This document shows, in pieces, positions 36,226-44,537 of a DNA stretch of 64,000 nucleotides (its first letter is position 1; every line of letters begins with the position of its first letter). The DNA is taken from assembly GCA_020061355.1 (NCBI GenBank), contig JAGUYK010000040.1, positions 62,001-126,000 on the forward strand. Reading direction: 5' to 3'. The DNA is from Ignavibacteriales bacterium (GTDB taxonomy: Bacteria; Bacteroidota; Ignavibacteria; Ignavibacteriales; Melioribacteraceae). A model generated the notes under the pieces. That model ran no database searches. It had not been told where the DNA came from and saw nothing but the letters and a program-made list of their open reading frames with translations. The position numbers and the translations under genes were made by a program.

Positions 36226-37110
36226 ATGAGATTCTTCCTAGCTGTAATTGTCTTATCTTTTTTTACCAGTATCAATCCGGGACAGGTAAATTCCAATGAA
36301 AAAATCTTATTAATTAGATGCGATGATATCGGTATGTCCCATGCAGTCAATATGGCAGCAAAAGAACTGATTCAAACGGGTCTCGTCTTCTCTGCTTCTG
36401 TAATGTTTCCATGCTCATGGTATCAGGAAGGAGTTGATTTACTTAAAGAACATCCGGAAATTTCGGTCGGAATTCACCTTACACTAAACTCTGAGTGGAA
36501 GAACTACCGGTGGGGACCAGTTGCCGGAAAGGATAAAGTACCATCATTAGTTGATGAACACGGTTATTTCTTTCCATCAAGGGCAACGTTCTTTGCAAAC
36601 AATCCAAAACTTGACGAAGTAGAAACGGAGCTCCGTGCTCAGATTGATAGAGCTATGAAAAGCGGTTTGAAAATTTCTTATGTCGATTACCATATGGGCA
36701 CTGCAGTAGACAAACCGGAGTTGAGAAAAATAGTTGAGAAACTTGCTAGGGAATACAGGTTGGCAATCTCACGCTACTTTGGAGAAATTGATGTGAAGAA
36801 TATGTATTCAGATCCGATCGAATCGAAGAAAGATTCTCTTTATAGTTTACTCAAGAATTTGAATGATGGAATTAATTTACTCGTCTGCCATATCGGCAAG
36901 GATAATGATGAATTAAGCGCAATGATTGATATGAACTCATTCGGTTTAAGTGAAATGAGTAAGCATAGAGAAGCTGAATTGCGGGCACTTATTTCGGCAA
37001 AGAAAGAAAATATTTTTGAGAAATATATGATCCGTTTAATCAACTACAACGATATAATTAAAGAAATCGGTCTTGAAAAAATGAAGTCGCCTGTCGATTC
37101 GGGATATTAA
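36226..37110 (+). CDS. Secreted ChbG/YdjC-family carbohydrate deacetylase
   Basis: A 294-residue protein with a signal peptide (residues 1-18). It has the family's metal ligands: RCDDIGMSHA with Asp33/Asp34, GIHLTLNSE with His84, and YVDYHMGTA with His156. ChbG-type enzymes remove an acetyl group from chito-oligosaccharides; most are cytoplasmic, so export makes this a variant acting outside the membrane. No chitinase or sugar uptake genes lie next to it. It is monocistronic and convergent with the TPR gene, 16 bases away. Confidence 0.85.
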   Translation: MRFFLAVIVLSFFTSINPGQVNSNEKILLIRCDDIGMSHAVNMAAKELIQTGLVFSASVMFPCSWYQEGVDLLKEHPEISVGIHLTLNSEWKNYRWGPVAGKDKVPSLVDEHGYFFPSRATFFANNPKLDEVETELRAQIDRAMKSGLKISYVDYHMGTAVDKPELRKIVEKLAREYRLAISRYFGEIDVKNMYSDPIESKKDSLYSLLKNLNDGINLLVCHIGKDNDELSAMIDMNSFGLSEMSKHREAELRALISAKKENIFEKYMIRLINYNDIIKEIGLEKMKSPVDSGY

Positions 37111-37126
37111 AAAAATTAATGTAAAG

Positions 37127-38065
37127 TTATTTAGAGATCAGCTTGCTGATTATTTGAATCTGCTGATTGGCTTCTTCAAATCTTTTAGCTGCGATTAGTT
37201 CGTCAGCCAGTTTATATCTTGTTTCTATATCGTTTGGATTCCTTTTTAATATCCTGTAATACCGATCGATTGGATATTCATATTCGAAACCTCTCGGATT
37301 CTGCCTGAGATACGGCTGATTTTTAACAATATCCAAACCATCCATCGCTTCCTTAAAAAAGGGTTTAATTTTAAGAGCAGTTTCGAATGCATTCTTAGCT
37401 ATCATGTGTTTAGCAAGCCAGCTTGTAAAATATCCGTACCGGCTCCATAATCGCCAGTCATCCGGATGCCGCTCAACATATTTCTTAAGTATCCTTTCAC
37501 CTTTAGTAATGCTGCCTGAATGAGATAGTATTTCCGTGTAACGAATTATTTCATCGGGAACCGCTTTCTCATCCCGTGCTAAATATTTATCATACCATGA
37601 TTCTGCTTCTTTCCACAATTCCATCGACATATAACATTTACCAATTTCGAGGTAGTTGAAGGGAGTATCAGGGTTGATTGCAATTTCTCTTAAGTGCCCG
37701 TTTATTTTTTTTTCCAGTATCGGGTACCAGATACCTATTAATCTCGAAAGATCCTGCTCATATCCAGCGCGTTTCTTTTTATCCTTAATCTCGAGCGCCA
37801 TTGCTCTTCTGTAATCGAGCCGGGCGTTAAAATACTCTTTTCTGTTTTCGTAGCAGAGTCCTCTCAAATTATACCCTTCAGGATTTTGGGGGATTGCCGA
37901 GATATATTTATTCAACTGGTCGATTGCATCACCGAACCTTCCCGATTCAATATGAGCAAGTGCAGTTTTCTTAAGTGTCCCGGGATCTATTTTTTGCGCT
38001 TGTGCCGCAAGAGGCAAAATGAATGTAGTGCAGAATAGAATTGTTATTAAAACCGATCGCATCAT
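37127..38065 (-). CDS. Periplasmic TPR protein
   Basis: A 312-residue protein with a signal peptide (residues 1-22, LAAQAQ) and tetratricopeptide repeats: ALAHIESGRFGDAIDQLNKYI, AQNPEGYNLRGLCYENRKEYF-type segments and a C-terminal NDIETRYKLADELIAAKRFEEANQQI. There are about five units, with one (residues ~110-130) less regular. It probably acts as a periplasmic scaffold. No operon partner is evident. Confidence 0.8.
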   Translation of the reverse strand: MMRSVLITILFCTTFILPLAAQAQKIDPGTLKKTALAHIESGRFGDAIDQLNKYISAIPQNPEGYNLRGLCYENRKEYFNARLDYRRAMALEIKDKKKRAGYEQDLSRLIGIWYPILEKKINGHLREIAINPDTPFNYLEIGKCYMSMELWKEAESWYDKYLARDEKAVPDEIIRYTEILSHSGSITKGERILKKYVERHPDDWRLWSRYGYFTSWLAKHMIAKNAFETALKIKPFFKEAMDGLDIVKNQPYLRQNPRGFEYEYPIDRYYRILKRNPNDIETRYKLADELIAAKRFEEANQQIQIISKLISK

Positions 38066-38234
38066 TTTATTATTTGAACTAGCTATTGCCGGAACAAAGT
38101 TATTAAAATTCGGCTAATATTATTCTTGAGAATGATTGGCAAAAATAAATCCTAATTGCCCGATGAATCTTCAGAATAATTAATCTCTTTTAGCAACCTT
38201 GAAAAAGCATTCAAATTGAGATATAGGTGTCAGT

Positions 38235-38906
38235 TCAAATTAATTTAAACGCTTCCATACATTCTCTAATAAATTTTCTGGTAAGTTCTAAATCCTTTCT
38301 GCCGTTTGGCGCTTCAATTCCTGTATGAACATCAACGCCTGCAGGTTTGGTTGCAAGTATTGCATTTTTCACATTCGATGGATTCAATCCTCCGGCAATT
38401 ATAACCGGCCTGGTGGAAATTTCGACTAACCGGCGGCTTATTCTCCAATCGTGAGTTTTGCCTGTAGCTCCCGATGCTCCAGTTACTGGGTCGAATGTAT
38501 CGGTAATAAACAGATCCACCCATTGTGATAGTGTATTTACCGTATTCTCGAGTTCCTTCAGATTGTTACCGTGTACTACCAGACTTTTAAGCACTTCAAT
38601 ATCAGGCCGAAGTGCTTTTAATTTTTTTAACTCTTCAATTTCAATATTACCATGTAACTGAACAATCCTAACATTCAGTTTATCACAAAGAGCAATTATT
38701 TCATCGGCATCATCAAGATAGGTTATAAGAACTGCTTTATGAGGAAGCTTAATTTCTTTAATTACTTCAGCGGCTTCATTTTCCGTAAGATCCTCTTTGT
38801 TCACAGGCAGGCGGAGGGGGAATCCTAAATATTCCACACCGAGGTCCATTAACATCCTTGCTTCTTCAATATCAATAATTCCGGCAACCTGAATTATTTT
38901 TTTCAT
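38235..38906 (-). CDS. TrpF-like TIM-barrel protein, catalytic Cys lost
   Basis: A 223-residue homologue of phosphoribosylanthranilate isomerase. I chose the ATG at 38906 (MKKIIQVAGI); an in-frame TTG lies three bases upstream. The barrel is complete, with QLHG, the phosphate-binding GATGKTHDWRISRR, the IAGGLNPSNV loop and GVDVHTGIEAPNGRKD. The acid-catalyst Asp is present in FITDTFDP. However the general-base Cys of the KICG motif is Ala8 here, so it probably does not isomerise phosphoribosylanthranilate. No other trp genes are close. It may act on a related sugar phosphate or be regulatory (inference). Confidence 0.82.
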   Translation of the reverse strand: MKKIIQVAGIIDIEEARMLMDLGVEYLGFPLRLPVNKEDLTENEAAEVIKEIKLPHKAVLITYLDDADEIIALCDKLNVRIVQLHGNIEIEELKKLKALRPDIEVLKSLVVHGNNLKELENTVNTLSQWVDLFITDTFDPVTGASGATGKTHDWRISRRLVEISTRPVIIAGGLNPSNVKNAILATKPAGVDVHTGIEAPNGRKDLELTRKFIRECMEAFKLI

Positions 38907-38947
38907 CAAAGATCTGTTTTGTTTACTCTAATTTATTATTTTTTATT

Positions 38948-39412
38948 ATGATTCATTACATCATTGACGGAAATAATCTGATCGGTAAAATTCCACGGCT
39001 CAAAGAACTTCATTTAAAAAATAAACAGTTGAGCCGCTCTGAACTTGTTGCAATTCTGAATTCATATTTTGCCGGAAAAAAGATCAACCTTACACTTCAC
39101 CTCGATGGTTATAAGAATTTACCATTAAGTCTTTCTAAAGGGAAGATAGTCTATTCCGACAGCCAGACATCCGACGCAAAAATCCGCGATGAAATATCAC
39201 GATTTAAAAATCCGAAACTTATTACGCTTGTCTCTTCCGACCGCAGCTTAACCGATTTTGCCCGCGTTAACAGCTCAACTGTAATCAAGTCCGAAGAATT
39301 TTACGGATTATTGAATAGAAGCAATGATAAGAACGAAGAAATCCGGGCAGTTAAAAATCTTGAATCGGAAAAAGACTATTTTAAAAAAATTTTCGGGACC
39401 AATAACCCCTGA
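38948..39412 (+). CDS. YacP-like NYN-domain ribonuclease
   Basis: A 154-residue PIN/NYN-fold protein. The N-terminal YIIDGNNLIG (Asp7 to Asn10) and the later SSDRSLTDFA (residues ~98-107) are the expected acidic clusters of NYN nucleases, and the middle KGKIVYSDSQTSDAKI fits the family. YacP/Rae1 cleaves mRNA on the ribosome in Bacillus. A hairpin with T-run (39428-39454) follows the stop. It stands alone, divergent from the TrpF-like gene by 41 bases. Confidence 0.8.
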   Translation: MIHYIIDGNNLIGKIPRLKELHLKNKQLSRSELVAILNSYFAGKKINLTLHLDGYKNLPLSLSKGKIVYSDSQTSDAKIRDEISRFKNPKLITLVSSDRSLTDFARVNSSTVIKSEEFYGLLNRSNDKNEEIRAVKNLESEKDYFKKIFGTNNP

Positions 39413-39427
39413 TCTTCATGCAGCTAA

Positions 39428-39454
39428 AGACGATCCAGTTAGACCGTCTCTTTT
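39428..39454 (+). terminator. Rho-independent terminator after the NYN-domain gene
   Basis: AGACGATC and GACCGTCT pair over seven of eight bases around a CAGTTA loop, followed by TCTTTT to 39454. It starts 15 bases after the stop codon. Confidence 0.7.
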
Positions 39455-39467
39455 AAGTTGCATAATT

Positions 39468-42191
39468 CTATTTACCTTTGTATGTAACACCCGTAGTAAT
39501 CCATTCCGGTGCAGGTAAACCTTTACAGTAGTGATCCAGATACTCTTTCATTTTGATTGAATAATCTAGTTTGTTTGGATATTTAACCGGATGATGCTTT
39601 TCACCTCTGTACTGAAGGAATATGCAGTCCTTGCCTAGACGCCGCATCGCTAAATAGATTTCAATACTCTGATACCATGGCACTGCATCGTCTTCATCGC
39701 CGTGCATCAGAAGCAAAGGAGTATTGATTTTATCTGCAAAGAAGACGGGCGAGTTCTCAATATAACTCATAGTTTTTTCCCATAGAGTTCCGCCGATGCG
39801 GCTCTGCGATTTTTCATACTGAAACTGTCTTGCCAATCCGGTTCCCCAGCGGATTCCGCTGTAGGCGCTTGTCATATTCCCGACCGGCGCACCTGCAATT
39901 GCACATGCAAAAAAATCGGTTTGCGTTATTACATGTGCCGATTGATATCCGCTCCACGAATGCCCGTGCAGTCCGAATCCTTTTGGATCAGCCCAGCCGA
40001 GGTCTATTAGCTTCTGGCATCCTGGCAGAATACATTTGGTTGCGGAATAACCCGGACGTTCAATATCAAATTTTATGTCGGGAAGGAAAATGATATAATC
40101 ATTGCTTGCATAGTATGGAAAGTTCGGACGGTGGTTTACAACCATCTCATTGAAGTCGTGAACTCTCTGCGATGAAATTTCATAATAATAGACAAGTACA
40201 GGATAACGTTTCTCCTTCTGAAAATTACCCGGTAGAATTACTACACCCTGAAGCGGTTTGCCGTCCAGACTATTCCACTCAATTAACTGCGAGTTGCCCC
40301 ATGCAAATTGTTCAAGCTGGGAATTGAAGTTAGTCAATCTCTTCGGACTTTCAAAAGAGAGATCGGTGATCCACACATCCGGATATTCGCTGTAAGTTTC
40401 CCTCGAATAGAAGAGTTTATCTGATGAAAGTGCTTTGCCAAGAATTGTAAACTTTTTATTCTCTTCAACAACTTTTTTAACTCCTTTCTTATCTGCTCTC
40501 GCTTTATAAATAGCTGTGAACTTTTCCTTATTATGAAATGCTGAAAGGAATAATTCTTCGTTTCCATCAAAGTATTCCTTTTCCTTATCAAGATCCTGAA
40601 TCCTGAAGCTGTAATTGTTTTTTCTTCCAAAACCATCGGTTATGCACTCAGCGGTTCCATTGTCTGTGTTGAATTTCCAGATATCAAACTTATCATAAAT
40701 CAGAACGGATTTATCATCCTTCAACCATCCTGCAACTCCATAGCCGGAAGGTTCGTCGGGAGTGTCATTATCTTCATCATAAAATGGAACGTTCAGCTTA
40801 TCAGTAAGACAGACAGACGAAAACGTTTTCAGATCTTTCAGATGCCACTGCTTCTCTTTATAGACAACAGCAAATTTTCCCAGAGGTGAAAAAGAATTGC
40901 TTCCTCTAAAATTTTTTTCGACCAGCTTTTTATTGCCATTTTGCAAGTCGATCGAATAGAGATCATAAATATTTCCAATCCAGGTTCTTTCCTTCAGATA
41001 TTCCTTATCAGTAAGGATCAGAGCGATATCCGGATTTTCGTTTCTGATAAGACGCGAGTAATCATCATCAATCAAATAAACGATCTGCTTTCTGTCATAA
41101 TCATATAAAGTCTGGTACGGATTTTTTTCTTTCTGCTTCCATTCGATCTTTTCATTCGATTTTATCAGCGGATCGTTCCAGTGCCATACATCTACTTCCT
41201 TCTTTGTCAATATCGCTTCAAAATCAAACGGGTTCTTTTCTGTAGAATCTTTTTTGACAGCAGGATCTTTTTCTAATGCACGTTTAATGCCGAAGAATAG
41301 CCTGTTTCCATCCTTTGACCAGCTGAGACGGTTCTCAATAGGTACATAATAACCTTCCTTCAAATTTGCTGAACTTGCAATGATGTCGAGTTTCCCGCTA
41401 TCCCACACCTTCAATTCGCAGCTATCTTTCTTCTGATCTTTCTTAAGATAAGTTTTCAGGAATGCAAGTTTGCTATTTCTATTCCAAGTAAGATTTTCAA
41501 TTACAGAATTTTTAGATGTATCGATTGCAATCTGTTTCCTGTTTAAAAGATCCCACAAGAAGAGACCGTTGCTGCTGCGGGAAGTATCGAGAACAGAAAA
41601 TGCGATGTAGTTTGAAAGTGAATCGAATGCAAATGACGAAACGAATTTCAATGTGTCATAAGTTGAATTGAGAAGGTTGCTTATGACAAGGTTAGTCCCG
41701 ACAAATTTTTTTTGTTTTGCATTTTTAGATGTATCTTTCTTTTCAGCATGATTGAATGCGAACCACTTTGAGTTCCGGGCGAACGAAGCAGCTTTTACAT
41801 CTTTCCATTGTTCAATATTTCCGCTTTGAATATTGAGCAATCCTAATCCGGCTAATGGTTTCTCCTTCTCGGCTTTTTCATTCTCAAAGGAATCGGGTTC
41901 AATAAAAGCATAGATAAAATTTTCGTCATTCGAGAATTCCGCGCGTGAACCGTTACGAATTATTTGGTCTTTATGACTGTCAGTTGTTTTTACGATTAGA
42001 TCCCAGTTGCCCCTATCCGGTTTAGCAGCATAAGAGATCAATCTGCCGGTATCGGAGATCTTAAATTCCTTTATCTGCTTGAACTTCATTATATCTTCTA
42101 AAGTTAAAGCCCTTTTCTGCTGGGCCTGAACAAGTGGAATAAGAGTAAAGATTAGAAGGATTGTCAGATTTTTTGTTATTATTCTGTGCAT
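39468..42191 (-). CDS. Secreted S9 prolyl-oligopeptidase-family peptidase
   Basis: A 907-residue exopeptidase: signal peptide (1-23), a beta-propeller-like N-terminal part (to ~660) and a C-terminal alpha/beta-hydrolase domain. The nucleophile Ser745 lies in GHSWSG (usually G-x-S-Y-G-G, so a slight variant). Asp834 lies in HGDEDDAVP and His866 in GEKHHP. It would cleave short peptides in the periplasm. The stop comes 56 bases beyond the NYN gene's stop on the other strand, so the two are convergent. No operon partner is seen. Confidence 0.9.
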   Translation of the reverse strand: MHRIITKNLTILLIFTLIPLVQAQQKRALTLEDIMKFKQIKEFKISDTGRLISYAAKPDRGNWDLIVKTTDSHKDQIIRNGSRAEFSNDENFIYAFIEPDSFENEKAEKEKPLAGLGLLNIQSGNIEQWKDVKAASFARNSKWFAFNHAEKKDTSKNAKQKKFVGTNLVISNLLNSTYDTLKFVSSFAFDSLSNYIAFSVLDTSRSSNGLFLWDLLNRKQIAIDTSKNSVIENLTWNRNSKLAFLKTYLKKDQKKDSCELKVWDSGKLDIIASSANLKEGYYVPIENRLSWSKDGNRLFFGIKRALEKDPAVKKDSTEKNPFDFEAILTKKEVDVWHWNDPLIKSNEKIEWKQKEKNPYQTLYDYDRKQIVYLIDDDYSRLIRNENPDIALILTDKEYLKERTWIGNIYDLYSIDLQNGNKKLVEKNFRGSNSFSPLGKFAVVYKEKQWHLKDLKTFSSVCLTDKLNVPFYDEDNDTPDEPSGYGVAGWLKDDKSVLIYDKFDIWKFNTDNGTAECITDGFGRKNNYSFRIQDLDKEKEYFDGNEELFLSAFHNKEKFTAIYKARADKKGVKKVVEENKKFTILGKALSSDKLFYSRETYSEYPDVWITDLSFESPKRLTNFNSQLEQFAWGNSQLIEWNSLDGKPLQGVVILPGNFQKEKRYPVLVYYYEISSQRVHDFNEMVVNHRPNFPYYASNDYIIFLPDIKFDIERPGYSATKCILPGCQKLIDLGWADPKGFGLHGHSWSGYQSAHVITQTDFFACAIAGAPVGNMTSAYSGIRWGTGLARQFQYEKSQSRIGGTLWEKTMSYIENSPVFFADKINTPLLLMHGDEDDAVPWYQSIEIYLAMRRLGKDCIFLQYRGEKHHPVKYPNKLDYSIKMKEYLDHYCKGLPAPEWITTGVTYKGK

Positions 42192-42433
42192 CGCCCGCTC
42201 GGATTATTAAATAAAATGAAGTGTTTAATTAAAAATAAGAAATGATATGTGCGGATTCCAGAATTATAAATATCTATCTAAACTTTCAGTAATTAGCAAA
42301 ATATTCCACGATCTCTAAGTTGATTCTTTTTTTTAGCAGTCCCATTTTAAAAATACTGAATTACATCTTTAGAGCTGACTGTTTATTGTGCTTTTTAAAT
42401 TCATGATCTTCATGCTCTCACGAAAGATAGCTA

Positions 42434-43000
42434 CTAAAAACCATGTAATGACTTAAATTCCAAATGACCGTGGGGTTCACTGAGAAAATCGCCGTTTCGC
42501 AATCTATAAATATAATTCTCTACTTCATTCAATGATGAGATCCCAAATCCTTTCTTTGCAACATTGCCAACACTAGATTTTGGACTGATCAATTGCCAGT
42601 TCTGTGAATGAAAAAGATTTTCAAAAATTGATTCTGCCTTTGGTAAATAGAACATATCGAAATATTCTATCATTTGATCAAACATACCAGTGATAACAAT
42701 AAGATGTCTAATTGTTGCAAAATCATCAATATCAGTATCCTCACCTTTTGAGGTCAACATATAACAATTTACCTGAGGTAGAATACCGGAGATTTTGCAT
42801 TGTTTTAGAAAATAAAACTGATCTTGCCAGTGACGGATTTCCATTCTGGTAAATTCACAAATCTGAATTGCGTCGTCTATTGTTATAATGATCTTTTTAA
42901 GAAATAGCCGTTCGGTTAAAATAATCTGTGGTGTTTTTCTAATTTCATCAGAGATATAGAGCTTTCCATTACTTCGCTCTATAATTCTCAGCAGCGCCAT
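42434..43000 (-). CDS. Protein of unknown function (orphan)
   Basis: A 188-residue soluble protein with mixed helical and strand pattern, no signal peptide and no recognised motif. Start at ATG 43000, with a good AGGAG ribosome-binding site eight bases upstream. Noted features are RLFLKKIIITIDDAIQIC and the C-terminal NYIYRLRNGDFLSEPHGHLEF. No family is recognised. The site and composition support a real gene. It has no clear operon partners; a weak 74-codon frame upstream (43026-43250) starts with TTG and was not accepted. Confidence 0.55.
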   Translation of the reverse strand: MALLRIIERSNGKLYISDEIRKTPQIILTERLFLKKIIITIDDAIQICEFTRMEIRHWQDQFYFLKQCKISGILPQVNCYMLTSKGEDTDIDDFATIRHLIVITGMFDQMIEYFDMFYLPKAESIFENLFHSQNWQLISPKSSVGNVAKKGFGISSLNEVENYIYRLRNGDFLSEPHGHLEFKSLHGF

Positions 43001-43457
43001 AGCATAGACTCCTAATCAAGTTCTTTTACATTAAATGAATTTTTTCTAAAATGGAATTGTATTGATATATGTAAAAACAATTATTACTGTTTAATAATAC
43101 TAAGGCGAGGAAAGGATTATCTATTTTTTTTTTAAAGCTAATGTTTTTTTGCAATGATATTTTTTTTATTACGGTATCAGGATTAAAATCCTCCGACTGC
43201 TGCACATAAATAATAATATTTTGATAGTAATTCAATATGTAAAGAGACAAGTATTGGCCTATGGTTTTTTAACCGGGGGTGTTTTGTTGGGATAAAAACT
43301 ATTAAGAAGTAGTTTTTGTGTCTCTAGTGATTGCTCTTATCCCATTGCCGAAAGCACAAAGTCCATCGCTCTGTGCGTATAATGTTAAAGAGTTCGTACT
43401 TTGTCGGAATCCTGTCGGTGTGGGTTTTCGCCGGTCAATTTTAAAAAGGCTCAAGGT
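43001..43457. other. Intergenic region before the tRNA terminator
   Basis: This stretch lies between the orphan protein and the terminator of tRNA-Thr. A 74-codon minus-strand frame (43026-43250) starts with TTG, is rich in Ile, Asn and Tyr, and was not accepted. No other gene or clear signal was found. Confidence 0.4.
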
Positions 43458-43488
43458 AAAAAACCCCAAAATCTTTCGATTTCGGGGT
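43458..43488 (-). terminator. Rho-independent terminator of tRNA-Thr
   Basis: On the minus strand CCCCGAAATC and GATTTTGGGG pair around a GAAA tetraloop, followed by six T residues. It starts five bases after the CCA of tRNA-Thr. Confidence 0.9.
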
Positions 43489-43492
43489 CTAT

Positions 43493-43568
43493 TGGAGCTG
43501 GCGGACGGATTTGAACCGCCGACCGGCTGATTACAAATCAGCTGCTCTACCAGCTGAGCTACGCCAGC
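43493..43568 (-). tRNA. tRNA-Thr (anticodon TGT)
   Basis: A 76-nt tRNA with complete cloverleaf on the minus strand: acceptor GCTGGCG/CGCCAGC, D-arm with AGCTGGTAGA, anticodon arm CTGAT-TTTGTAA-ATCAG with anticodon TGT (reads ACA), T-arm GGCGG-TTCGAAT-CCGTC, discriminator T and encoded CCA. It is preceded by a decayed tRNA-Thr copy and a promoter (43674-43705), and followed by a strong terminator. Confidence 0.97.
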
Positions 43569-43582
43569 ATTTGATTTATGTC

Positions 43583-43643
43583 AATTTTTGAACCGCCGAC
43601 CGTCCCGATACAATCGGGATGCTCTGTAAACTGAGCCCCGCAA
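43583..43643 (-). pseudogene. Decayed tRNA-Thr copy upstream of the live tRNA-Thr
   Basis: On the minus strand the sequence has a D-arm-like GCTC/GAGC stem with AGTTTACA, then TCCCG-ATTGTAT-CGGGA, a five-base-pair anticodon arm with TGT at the anticodon position, then CGGTCGGCGGTTC identical to the variable loop and T-arm of the live tRNA-Thr. The T-stem's 3' arm and the acceptor 3' end are gone, so it cannot be a functional tRNA. A CCCCGC/GCGGGG hairpin occupies the 5' acceptor position. Confidence 0.65.
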
Positions 43644-43673
43644 AGCGGGGTCTGCATTTCAAAATTTGAGGCA

Positions 43674-43705
43674 CAAATCTAAAATAAATTAACATTCTAT
43701 GCAAA
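43674..43705 (-). promoter_or_regulatory. Promoter of the tRNA-Thr transcript
   Basis: On the minus strand TTTG, a 20-base spacer and TAGATTTG give a full match to the Bacteroidota promoter. It lies about 30 bases upstream of the decayed tRNA copy, so the transcript begins there and contains both tRNA-like segments. Confidence 0.65.
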
Positions 43706-43741
43706 CTTTTGTAACTTATAACAGATTTTTTTCAGACTATA

Positions 43742-44500
43742 ATGCTTTCTAAAAATCAGCTTAAATATTATTCAAATCTTAATCAGAAGAAATTCCGTAT
43801 GCTGGAACAGAAATTTCTGGTTGAGGGACAGAAGTTAATTATTGAAGCATTAAAAGCTAAACTTCATTGTGAGGTAATACTCACTACAAGCTCATTTAGA
43901 GAAACCAATCTGTCGTTTTTTAAAAATCAGATTATTCAGCATACAGCCATCGAACTGATAAGTCATAATGAACTGGAACGGATCTCCGATACTCAAACAC
44001 CTCAGGGATTGATCAGTGTTTTTGAAATTCCCAAACATAAACCTCTGAATCCGAGCAAAGAGAAACTGATTGTCGCACTCGAATCGATTTCAGATCCCGG
44101 CAATCTCGGTACGATCATTCGATCCTGCGATTGGTTCGGCATCAATTATATTTTTTTAACAACTGACTGCGCGGAAGTCTATAATCCAAAAGTTATAAGG
44201 GCTTCTGCAGGTTCGGCTTTTCATGCTAATGTTATTGAGATCGAAAATTTCTACGAGGAATTGAAGAAGCTGAAGGAAAACAACTTTAAGATTCTCATCG
44301 CCGATCTTAATGGTGAAGAGATCTACGGATTCAAGAGGTCTGAAAAATCTGCTATTGTGTTTTCAAGTGAAGCGCATGGTCCATCCCAGGAACTTATTAA
44401 TATTGCCGATCATATTTTAACAATACCCAAAAAGGGGAAAGCCGAATCTTTGAATGTTGCAAGCGCCGCGGCAGTCTTCCTTTCAGAATTAGCAGTTTAA
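43742..44500 (+). CDS. TrmH/SpoU-family RNA 2'-O-methyltransferase
   Basis: A 252-residue SpoU methyltransferase: an N-terminal substrate-binding domain (LEQKFLVEGQKLIIEAL at residues 21-37) and a C-terminal trefoil-knot domain with motif 1 SDPGNLGTIIRSCDWFG (Asn and catalytic Arg), motif 2 IVFSSEAHGPS and motif 3 IPKKGKAESLNVASAAAV that binds S-adenosylmethionine. It methylates a ribose in rRNA or tRNA; the exact site cannot be read. Motif 2 usually has GxEGxG, so SSEAHGPS is a variant. It is divergent from the tRNA-Thr gene. Confidence 0.9.
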   Translation: MLSKNQLKYYSNLNQKKFRMLEQKFLVEGQKLIIEALKAKLHCEVILTTSSFRETNLSFFKNQIIQHTAIELISHNELERISDTQTPQGLISVFEIPKHKPLNPSKEKLIVALESISDPGNLGTIIRSCDWFGINYIFLTTDCAEVYNPKVIRASAGSAFHANVIEIENFYEELKKLKENNFKILIADLNGEEIYGFKRSEKSAIVFSSEAHGPSQELINIADHILTIPKKGKAESLNVASAAAVFLSELAV

Positions 44501-44537
44501 TAAGACGATCCTGTTTCTTTCTACTGCAAAAGACTTT

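Noticed and set aside
43026-43250. A 74-codon minus-strand frame upstream of the orphan gene at 42434
   Set aside because: TTG start without a ribosome-binding site, biased to Ile, Asn, Tyr and Lys, typical of AT-rich non-coding DNA.
43318-43530. A 70-codon plus-strand frame across the tRNA-Thr terminator and tRNA
   Set aside because: It reads the antisense strand of the tRNA (ADGFEPPTG), a known false frame over tRNA genes.
43602-43618. TCCCGA/TCGGGA palindrome considered as an independent repeat element
   Set aside because: It is better explained as the anticodon arm of the decayed tRNA-Thr.
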